This document shows positions 1 to 10,700 of a stretch of 64,000 bases of DNA, in pieces. Origin of the DNA: Sphaerolaimus hirsutus. Taxonomy: Eukaryota; Nematoda; Chromadorea; Monhysterida; Sphaerolaimidae. The stretch is from positions 11,363,855 to 11,427,854 of the forward strand of contig OZ038455.1 in NCBI GenBank assembly GCA_964036195.1. The letters are read 5' to 3'. The translations under genes and the position numbers were made by a program. How positions within the stretch are numbered: the first letter of the stretch is position 1; every line of letters starts with the position of its first letter. The notes under the pieces were generated by a model. That model saw nothing but the letters and a program-made list of their open reading frames with translations, was not told the DNA's origin and ran no database searches.

Positions 1-269
1 GCATTAATATCTGCGTCGATTTGTAAAAAATCATAAATACTCGACTGACCCTCCAATATACAACACATAGGTAACACTTAATATACTTAACACTTGCGAA
101 CTTATGATGCTAAAACAATGTTCGTGTTTGGCACACAGCCAACATGTCGTAACATTTAAAGCGGTGAGAAGTGTGGCGCGCGAGGACTGAAAAGTGAAGT
201 CGCCTTCACCATTCCAAACACAAACCTGGAAATCGAGAATCTGTGCGCAGTCGCCGTCGGGCACATTAC

Positions 270-381
270 CCTCGAACCAGTCGGGTTTTAATAGTCGGGC
301 AACCCGACCCGCCTGCTTTTTGCACTGCGACTCATCATCAAGCGGGATCTCCCAATCGAATGTCCGCAATTCGGTAGACAT
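270..381 (-). CDS. possible first coding exon of a divergent minus-strand gene (kinase-like N-terminus?)
   Basis: On the minus strand an ATG at 381 opens 37 codons ending ...RLLKPDWFE, followed by a donor-like G|GTAATG (phase 1) at 270/269. The pattern of an acidic/proline stretch followed by a 'LLKPDW' block about 30 residues from the start loosely resembles the N-terminus of ethanolamine/choline kinases, where a 'lRP.W' block precedes the first kinase motif. That likeness is from memory and weak. The downstream exons would lie left of the window. If real, the gene is head-to-head with MCT-A, with about 1.1 kb between start codons. It could also be a chance reading frame. Confidence 0.3.
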
Positions 382-1507
382 AGCGAGAAAATCTTAAACG
401 GCCATCTGTAATCCTATTGACCGAAAAATGTGATAATCTGTACGTTTCCAACCTTTTGGCAAACTGCCAATTGACAAATACTTTTTTTAAATTTTCAAAA
501 TTACAGTGCGCGCAGATATTTTGCTTTGCATGCGCCGGTCCACGTAAGCTCCGCCCACTTTGGTCTAAATGCCCGCGAGCGCTAACCCCAAAGATCGGTC
601 AGGCTGGCCTTTTTTTGTGTGTGAGCTCTATAATGAGAGTTAAATTTCTTCATTTTCTACCATTTTACAGAAAACGCACATAATTTTAGCCCTCTGTGCG
701 TAACCACTACCCACAATTCCCATTTTCATGCGCGTGATGTGCCTCAAAAAGTTCGTAAAAATCGCAATTTTGTATAGGGAAAACGGCGCGCCGTTTTAAA
801 ATCTAGGCGAGTACGAGTGCGCGGAATAACACTGGCACTAGTTGTTTACGCAGACAAAAAATAAATAAAAAACAGAAACTTCTGCGCGCACTGTAATAAG
901 CAAGTTGTAATCGATTCGTGACGATTGTTTTGCGTCAGTTGCAGGTGACAAAAAGGCGCGTTTGTATAAATTGAACATTTCATTTATGGAATAAGGCTCT
1001 GAAATTCAATTGTGTCAGATTTTCACCGCACACCTTTCAATTTTTGGATACATAAGATATTAAGATTATCGTCATACAATCTTAGCGTCACTTTATGATG
1101 CAATCGACTACCGTAATACTATATGCAAGAAAATTGCCGACACTCGTTCGGCAACTTGACAGCCTGCCAAACGTTTCGAAATCGCTATAAATATTAATAA
1201 GATAGGCCCAAAATACTTGAAAATCGCACATTAAGTACATAACCTGTATATAGACAGAAATACCGATCATGTAGATGAAAATTGGTAAAATGGCGTAAAA
1301 TGTTACCAATTTTGCACAAAAATTTAGGAAAATTTTTTACATGTACATTACGCAACCAATAACATGGACGTGGGCCAACTTATCAGAAATGACGCGATCC
1401 GAAAATTGACTCCAGAACGAATGTGGCATACACCAAGGTTTCCGTCCCCAATTCACTCTCACCTTTCATTCCCATTTTTACGTTGTTTTTGTTTATTGCA
1501 GCGCGCG
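382..1507. other. upstream region of MCT-A, no gene recognised
   Basis: AT-rich sequence between the putative minus-strand exon and the first coding exon of MCT-A. A pyrimidine-rich tract ending in gcag at 1498-1501 looks like a splice acceptor, so MCT-A probably has an untranslated exon and promoter somewhere in this interval or further left. No TATA box or other element could be assigned with confidence. Confidence 0.4.
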
Positions 1508-1733
1508 ATGGCCGGAGACCCGGCCGTGGCTTCAAACAGTACAAATCCACAAAAATTCGCCAATAGTCCACAAAATGGCGATTTCTCGCCGAAAAGGGAT
1601 TTTCGTCTGGATGTGTCGATCGAAAAAGAGCCGCTATTGCATTCGGGCAGACACGAATTTGCCGGTGCGGACGGCAGCGGTCGATCTGTTGATGGACTTA
1701 GTTCACCCAGTTCTCCGAATAGACCCCGTTATG
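1508..1733 (+). CDS. MCT-A exon 1 (N-terminal tail)
   Basis: Encodes residues 1-76. ATG 1508 follows an acceptor (tttattgcag) by six bases, which is why it is preferred to the in-frame upstream ATG at 1364. Hydrophilic, rich in S/N/P, with an EKEPLL dileucine-type sorting signal. Donor ATG|GTTTGT, phase 1. Confidence 0.75.
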
Positions 1734-4700
1734 GTTTGTTGAGGTTTCCTGTGGCTTGGTGGGGGTTTCTGGTGTATGGTTTTTATAAACTGTAGGAATG
1801 ATTTTGTAAAAAAGTGAGTGAATTTTTGAGGTACTTCACATTGGGTGATTTAAATGGATTTAATTTGAGATGTCTGATTTTTTAGACATATTCATCAAAC
1901 CGAGTAAATCTAAGCATTCAAGAAAACCATGTAATTTTCAACATGAAACCATGACCAACCATGAATAACAGTTGAGTAAGCATTTAAGGGGAGATAGACG
2001 GCTGGTATCTAATTACGCAGTGGCGGAATGCCACAAGTGTATGTGACATACGTATCTGCGGTGTAAAATGTGCGGCACATGGCAGATACATTTGTTTCTT
2101 AATCAATACATGCATGAAATGAAGGTCGTATCGGTAAAGAGAGTGATTGTGCACTTCTTTTCCGATATAGACGACGCCATGGGGGCCTGACTATGAAGGT
2201 GACACTTCGAATTTTTTTACATATGAAGGGTGTGCTTCTAAATGTACCGATCTACAAAAAATCGATTTTGACATAATCGCAATTGAAAGTTTGGAGTATG
2301 CAATACCCATACATGGGTATTGATTATGGGAATTTTGGGTATGGGTATTTCGGCCATATTGTTGAGTATCCACATGCATGGGTATAATCATTGTTTATAC
2401 ACATAACACTAGCTTTATAACATTAAGTGAATCGTATTTTTTGTAGTACAGTACCTTTTTAAGGAACAAATTGGTAATAGCATGTAGATCGGTACCTTTT
2501 AAAGCACAAAATCAGATACCGTATTGGCTTGTTTTGAACCCCGGGCACTGTATTTTTTCACAACGTCTTTACAGTGGCACTCAATTCAAGCATGGCACTC
2601 AATTCGAGCATGGTACTGTATTATTTCATAAGACATTTACAAGATACTGCAATTCCATAACAGATACATATTGCTCAATATTGGGCCGATCACACGCTCA
2701 CGTTTCATACTTCACTAATCCAGCGCAAAACCTCAACATATGGTCCCGCCCTTTGTGGGGTTTGCTTTTGCCGCCACCGATGTGAACCACTCCCAACGAC
2801 TAAGCATTTAACAACAGAAGCGGCTCGTGCCATGTGCATGCAGTCATGTTTTATGCAGACATGATGCGCTACCGCGTCACGTTTCTTTCTATTTGGGGGG
2901 GCACTCAATTCAAGCGAGGGTGTAGCGGCCGTAATGAAAACCCGGCCGTAATGAAAGCCTGGCCGTAATGTATTCCCACCCGGCCGTAATGAAAGCCTGG
3001 CCGTAATGTAGGGGATGCTACATTACGGCCAGGCTTTCATTACGGCCGGGTGGGAATACATTACGGCCAGGCTTTCATTACGGCCGGGTTTTCATTACGG
3101 CGAGGCCCCCGTCATTCAAGCATGGTACTCTATTGTTTCATAACGCGGTTACCCTGGCACTGTATTCGAGCATGGCACTCAATTCAAGCATGGCACTCAA
3201 AACAAGCCAATACGGTAGATGTAGATCGGTACTTTTACCCATAGTAAAAAAACATAAATTAAGTTTTTGCTGCTGGATGATGCCGAGCTGACATCGGTAC
3301 TTTTAGAAGCACAAAAAAATAAAGTGCACATCGGTACATTTAGAAGTAAAATTTTGAAAAATGTGTGTAGATCGGTACTTTTAAAAAGACAAAAGCTGAA
3401 AAAGCTTGTAGATCGGTACTTTTAAAATTTCAAAAACTGTATTTTGCGATTTTTTTGCTGTTTTCGACCCCCCATATCTCAAAATTGAATTTCGCACCCC
3501 CCACATATTATATATATTTTTGCAGCGTATTTTTATGGGGACCCCAAAAATGGTCCTAACTCAAATTTGAAAAATTTGTAGATCGGTACTTTTAGAAGCA
3601 CACCCTTCATATGAAAGTGTCCCAAAATAGTGACGCTGCTGTCATAGCAGCAACGTCAAATTAGGCCTACACCCATGTTTTTCAAACTTAAGTTCAGTTA
3701 ACAGTTAACAGGCTGTTACTGTTCTTTAGCGCAGTTGTAGTGCTCTCAGCCCTCGCGCGAGAGGTTTTGGGTTCAAATCCCAGGGCCACCCTCACGTCAG
3801 CGCTGACAAGCCAACATCAGCGCTGGCACTGCGCCACTGCGTATACAGATACCGGCCGTCAATCTCCCGCATTTAAGAATAAAGTTCAAAATAAGTAAAA
3901 TGATAAATGAAAAGTCAAAAGTAAAATAAGTAGTGATGAGTAATTTGCCACTTTCGGAACTTGCCCCTGGTCGATTTGTGTTTTTTTTTTTTTGGGGGGG
4001 GGGGGGGAAAGAGGTGTAACCCCAACATTTTCTGAACCCGCAATTAAACAGTGGAAAAAACCCCATTCCCATGCGCAGTGGTTGCGGATAACTTCGAACG
4101 CCTTACTCAACCAGTGGCCACACCGAACGGCCCGTTTACGTGGGCCACGGATGGTCACCAGCCGCACAGAATTCAAGCCGGTTCCATGATCAGTGTGAAC
4201 TCACAGAGCCACGACATATTGCAAGAGCTGCTGATGAGCAATGCTCGTTGGTTATGGTTTTGGTTTCTTTTCTCCTTTGGGATGTTGGCACTAGGGATGG
4301 CACGTGTTTTTTAAACCGTTTTTTAAATAAAAAAAAAAGCAGCCAAAACTTTTAGTACTAAGCACTAATTTTTTTAGAATAAGCAAATCATTTGTAAAAA
4401 TGTTGACAAGTGCCATCAAAAAGGATGAATTTTTATCATGAGACAATTGAAGTTGTTAATAAAGAGCTGATGCAGAAATGTGTGTAAACATCAAATGGTA
4501 CCTTATCGTCGCAACGACGTTCAATACTTTTCGATGTTGATGCTCCCATTTTTATTTTTATCTCACTAAAGAAATTTGAACCCGAGTCGGGTCGGACAGA
4601 TATTCTCTCAACTCTGCACCAACTTACAGCGCTGATCTTTTCCATGTTCAGCGGCGCACTACAATTCGAACTTTCTGAAATATGGACGTGAATTGACACT

Positions 4701-7700
4701 TCTCTTTGAAGCATTGAAGCATTCTCTTTCTCACTCAAAACCCCACCCCCAACCCCAGCGCGCACCGAAGCCGAAGTCACCCCAAACGACCTTCTGCCAA
4801 CACCCCCGGACGGGGGCGTGGGCTGGCTCATGGTGTTCGCCGTGTTCATGTCCAACGTGCTGCTCGACTGCGTCGGCTACGCTTTCGGCATTCTGCTGCC
4901 CGCCATTCAGCAGGAGTTCGGCTGTGGAAAGGGGGCGGCCGCGCTGGCTGGCGCTGTTTGCATGGGCATTTGCTTTATTGAGGGTGAGGGGTGGGGGGTT
5001 CCAGTGGTTTTTTGTTATGTAGGCGGTAGGGATGGCACGTGTTTTTTTAACCGTTTTAAAAAATAAAAAACGTTTTTTTTAAAAACAAGCAAACAGGGTC
5101 GTTAAAAAAACGGTTTTGTGCCATCCCTAGTAGGCGGGTGGGTCGATGAATATGATGGATTTATGCATATTTGCTTTGATCAGAAAGAAACATCGCTAGA
5201 TGAAAACTACTAAAAAAGCACATAGCCAACCAGGGGTCTCCTGGGGGGGGGGCTGCCCCCTAAAAAATCGCTATTATTATCTACCCTAAGAAATTATCTA
5301 CTTGTAACCTGTTATTAGCAAATATCCCCTTTCTGCACTCTATGCACTGAAAAAGCTTATATTTTTCACTCGTGCCTAGGGTTCAAACGATATGACATTT
5401 CGATATCGATATTCGATATTCGATATTGAAAAATGGTCGATATTCGATATTTCGATATTTTCAATATTCGATATTGCGATATGCTTTTGGTATAGCAAGG
5501 CATATTTCAAGTGGCATATTGTATTTTCATGTGGTTGCACACATGTTTAATCATCTCTTTACTGAAATTTGAATGGTAAACACCTTCCCGGACAAGTTCA
5601 CCACCCATTTTTTTATTTCACTTCGAATGCAATATCTCCGTCCATGGGGGTGTTATAAAGCTGAAACTTTGTATATATAAAGTTGTAAGACCCCTCTACT
5701 CCCCAACAACGGGGGAGGTGCGGCGACTCACTACAGGGTGGGTCGCCGCACCTCCCTCATTGTTGGGGAGTAGAGGGGTCTTACAACTTTATATATACAA
5801 AGTTTCAGCTTTATAACACCGCCATGGACAGAGATATTGCATTCGAAGTGAAATAAAAAAATGGGTGGTGAACTTGTTTGGGAAGGTGTTTACAAGTGAT
5901 TTTAACAAGCTTTACATCACTCAATGGTGGAAAATAGAAGAAAAACATGATGAATCAAAGTGTATCAGACAAATAACAATTGGTAGATATTACAGTTCAT
6001 CCTAACCTACTTGCTTAAGGGCATGTTGCAAAAAAAGGTATATCAGCGTTTTCTGGCTTCAAATTTAGCACTCCAACAACAACAACATTATAAATACTGT
6101 ACTTTTACTCATCAAATACAATACTATAAGCACATCATATCAACCATAAACATCTCAAAATGAAAATGAAAAGTAAATTTGGGGACACAATACAGGTTCG
6201 ATATATCGAAAAAATGGTCGATATTCGATATTTTTTCAAAATTTTCGATATCGATATTCGATATTCGATATTTTTTCAAAATTTTCGATATCGATATTCG
6301 ATATTAAAAAAATGGTCGATATCCGATATTCGATATTCGATATGATATATCGTTTGAACCCTACTCGTGCCCACTCGCCCACAATCTACTCCCATCGCAG
6401 GCCCCTTCATCGGCGGTCTGGTGAACAAGTACGGCGTGCGGCCGGTGTCCATGGCCGGGGCACTTTTCGTTGTGTTCGGCCTGGCTCTGAGCAGCGTCGC
6501 GCCCAGTCTCATCGTGCTTTATATCGGGTTTAGTATTATTGCTGGTTGGTGAATTTTGGATAAGTTTTGAGATTGGGTGATGGGCCTAGGATTTCTCAAT
6601 CCGGGGGGTAGTCTAGATTTAGCAAATCTCTGAGGGTTGGCTAGGTAGCAAATCGTTTGTCCTAAGAGAGATAGTTGAACTTCTTTTTGGGTGGGTGGAT
6701 CAGTCTATAGCCGTTTTCAATGTGTGGAAGGACGAAATTCAAGATGAAAATTAGTTCAAAATAGGTTTATAAGCACATAGTACCAAAAATAGCTGAAAAT
6801 AAGCAAAATAGCACATGAATTACGATTTTGAGCGAAAATTGGGATAAAATCTCTCACAAGTCGCTCCAGGTAGCTAGGTGATTGAAGGGGGGGGGTGGTT
6901 CAGGGGATAGACGTAGGGTTCGAACGAAATGACTTTTCGATATCGATATTTGATATTCGATATTTTTTTCTGAAACTCGATATTCGATATCGATACGATA
7001 TGGAACCTCGATATCGATATTCGATATTGAAAAAGGGTCGATCTTCGATATTTCGATATTTTCGATATTTTTTCAAAATTTTCGATATCGATATTCGATA
7101 TTCGATATTTTTTCAAAATTTTCGATATCGATATTCGATATGAAAAAATGGTCGATATCCGATATTCGATACGATATATCGTTTGAACCCTAGATAGACG
7201 CCAAAGTTTTTGCATCCGGGATAGATAAATAGCCGAGCGGCCTCCGGGATAGATCCCCTCCGCCCCACCCCCCCCTCTTTCCTACCCCAGTTCTCAGCTT
7301 TTTCTCTATTCCAAATAGTTTTTTTTTGTGTCGGCTACCTTCGTAGAGCTTTCTTCACTCTACCCGCAGGCATGGGTTTCGGCATGGTCTACCTACCACA
7401 ATTAGTGCACATCGGCTACTATTTCGAGAGCAAACGCGCAGTTGCTACTGGAATCGCGTCGGCCGGCGGCGGGGTGGGCACAATTGCTTCGGCGCCCGTG
7501 ACTGTCACGTTGCTCAGACGTGCGTTTGGTGGCTTTGATGATTTGATTAGGTCGAGAAGATCCTTGTTTTGGGTGGTGTGATTGAGTGTGAAGATTTGAG
7601 TGCATTTGTAATTTAATTTCCTGTTTTCGATTGAATTTGGTTTTGATTGGGAGATTTTTTTTAGTTTTTTTTGGAAGCACATTGTGTTTGGCAGCGCATA

Positions 7701-10700
7701 ATTTAATAGAGATTGGATTTATGGGGTTTTATGGTAAAAACACGCCGGTGGGTTTTTTACGCGCACACTAGTTTAATGACAGAAATAAATTCGGATTGGG
7801 TGCTCATAAATCAACTTTGAAAGTGTTTGAGTTTACCGGAATGAGTTATTTCAAATCTTCATCACCTGTACTTGACAGACACCTATTTCCTCCGGTAAAC
7901 TCAAATACGTTCAAAGCCGATTTCTGACTTTACCAAAATCCGAGTATCAAAGTATCAAACTAAGTATCAAAGTAAACTACCAGTTATTTACACCCTCTCT
8001 CATTCACCCCACATTTCACCCCCCCCCCCCTAGATCTGGGCCTTCGAAACACGCTGCGCTCTTTGTCGCTGCTCACAGTGCCGGTGTTGTTGCTCAGCGC
8101 GCTGCTGTGGCCCCTCAAACCGAAGGGGGGTGCTGAGGCGCGCAAATTGCTGAGCATTGAGTTGGACGATAAGAATCATAAGTTGAAGGTGGGTTGGTTG
8201 TGGGGGGGGGGGGTTAAAGAACGGGGTTGATTCTAGTTTTGTCGAACATATTTGGGAGGTTTGGAAAAACCCGTCTTATAAAGAAATGTTTTTGAAAATT
8301 GCTCGTTAAAAAGTCTTTTTTCAATACTAACTCCAACAATTTTTAATCGTTTCAAGTCAGGGACGTATCCAGGATTTTTGAGCGGGGGGGCTGCTTGTTT
8401 ACGGAGGCCGGCGAGGGGGGGGGGCTCAGCCCCCCCCCCCCTAAAATTTTGCCCACACAGTAACGGAATGGCGCCATGGCGCTGGCGCCATTCATAGGCG
8501 CCACGCCATGGCGTCATTGGCGCTGGCGCCAGTGTCAGAAACCATCGTATTTGTATCTAAATACACGTACATATAGAGCGGCGAGACCCCTTTTGGGATG
8601 AATTTCAAGGATTTGTGCCTATGGGGACCCTACCAACTGATAATTACACGTTTCAGGAGGTGAATGCGCGCTTGCGCGCAAAATTTTTGCACATACGATG
8701 GAAAATGTATAGAGAAAGTTGCATTTCCGACGATTTTTTGGTCTCACCCCGAGAGGGGGCCCCCCCCCCCGCTCCCCCCTGGATACAGCCCTGTTTCAAG
8801 TGGTGAAAACATCTGAAATGCTAAGCGACGAAAGATTTTCTCTGCCGCGATCAAACACTGGTGATCGTAATTTCTCCAAATACGCAGGCGCTGCTGAGTC
8901 GAATTAGCGTCGATGATGATCAAAACATATCACTGCACGCCGAATCGCCTGTGGGAACCGATTCCAGGTTTTTTTGTTTTGTTCTTTGTTTTAAAAAATG
9001 AGGTTAGAAACTATTTGCTCCATCCCTGGTAAAGAATGGTATTTTTGTAAAAATGAATTTTTTTTCGTATCGGGAGTTTTTGCAAGTGTCGCTTCACGTT
9101 TAACCAAGGAAAAAACTCGGTAATGGAATTTACTGATTGGTACCACTGGCGTTGGCACCAGGTGTCGCTTTTTAAGGGAAAATACCTGGATACAAAATGG
9201 AACGTTTTATACTCGAGAAACGAAATCATTTGTAAACACCTTCCCGGTCACGTCCGGCACCCTATTTTTGATCTTACTTGTGACACCCCATCTCCAGTTC
9301 TAGGGCGCGCCAGAAGCTGAAACTTGGGGTGGGTATTGGTGCAACCCCCCAAATTCATCGCAGAAGTAGAGGGGGTTGCGCCAATATCTCCCCCAAGTTT
9401 CAGCCTCTGGGGCGCCCTAGAACTGGGGATAGGGTGTGAGAAGTAAAATAAAAAAATAGGTGCCGGACGTGACCGTGGACACGGGAAGGTGTTTATATGA
9501 AGAAAGATTGAAATGATATTAAACAGTATCTTGTGTCGTTATTTTGATTGTCGTGCATTTAAGCAGCTTGTTCAACGGCTCATTTTTTTCTGAGATGATT
9601 GAATTTTGTGCGGGAGGGTGCCGGCTATATAATGGATTAGCTCAAACAAAAGCTAGACTTTTCTCGCTTTGCGAGAATTCCTCTCCGTTATGTTTACCTA
9701 GCTTTGCGGTCAATCTGGGAATATAAACAACGGGAATTTTTTTACAATTCTGTCTGCGTCCGTCGGCAAATAAGACTCATTTTGCGCACCTAATGCTATC
9801 GTGTGATCGCTCCAAACCAGCTGTGACATTTGACAAAATGCATAAATACATGTACCGATGTATTTACACTGTGCGTTTTGCAAGAAGGGGGCTGATAGGT
9901 ATTTAGTGGGCCTAGGGTTGGAAAAAAAACGTTTTTTTAACTCGATGTTTTAAAAAAACAACGTTTTTTTAATAAAAAAAACGTGTTTTTTTTAAAAGCT
10001 CCCAGATATGACCTAGTGTCAACATATATAGGTATATCAGACACTGGCAATACTCTGTGATGTTAAATATGACCATATAATGGCTGTGGAGCCATGGGAT
10101 AGCATTATAAGTGGTGATTTGTGTCAAAAATATCCATTTTTTGTCGACATATCGTTCGTATACCGCCTTATAGTCGAATGTTTGTGACTTCAGGTAAAGT
10201 TTGGCACGGAATGGTGATCAAACAAAGTTATAAAAGGAGGTTGTTACTTTGGGAGTGAAGTTACACACTGTGGAGGTACATGGAAGCACATTACCTCAAT
10301 ATTATATATTACAGCAACATATGTCGGCTTATTCACCCATGGTAGCACATAGAAATGGATGTTTTGATACTAAAAATGCAACAAAACCAATGAAAACAAC
10401 CACCAATGTCAATTTGTGTGTGAAATTGCGCGCTTGCGCGCAAAAATTTTGCAAAATACCTAGTGCTTAGTACTAAAAATTTCGGCCGATATTTTTTTAT
10501 AAAAAAAAACATTTCGGACGTCATGTTTTTTAAAAAAAACAACGTTTTTAAAAAAAAAAACGTTTAAAAAAAAACATCGGCCAACCCTAAGTGGGCCCGC
10601 GTCAAAAGTGATCGGTAACGAATTTTATTCGCATTGCACGCATTATCGAGTGTCGATATTCATTATAAATATCCAATTTTATACGCTACACTTTGTAATA

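Larger units (their letters stand above)
2201..3621. mobile_element. composite inverted-repeat element in MCT-A intron 1
   Basis: Both ends carry inverted copies of an about 40-bp sequence including catatgaagggtgtgcttct and aagtaccgatctaca. The inside contains tandem tgtagatcggtactttta units near the right end and a nested element (2517-3217). No reading frame of note. Confidence 0.6.

Noticed and set aside
1364..1507. Upstream in-frame ATG (1364) as start of MCT-A
   Set aside because: A good acceptor (tttattgcag) separates it from the ATG at 1508, and the extra residues resemble nothing; kept only as an alternative.
6160..7215. Y/R/I/S/D-rich frames (also at 16502-16832, 18771-19041, 26360-27132)
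   Set aside because: Translation of tcgatatcgatattcgatat arrays in hAT MITE arms; they occur on both strands and at every copy.
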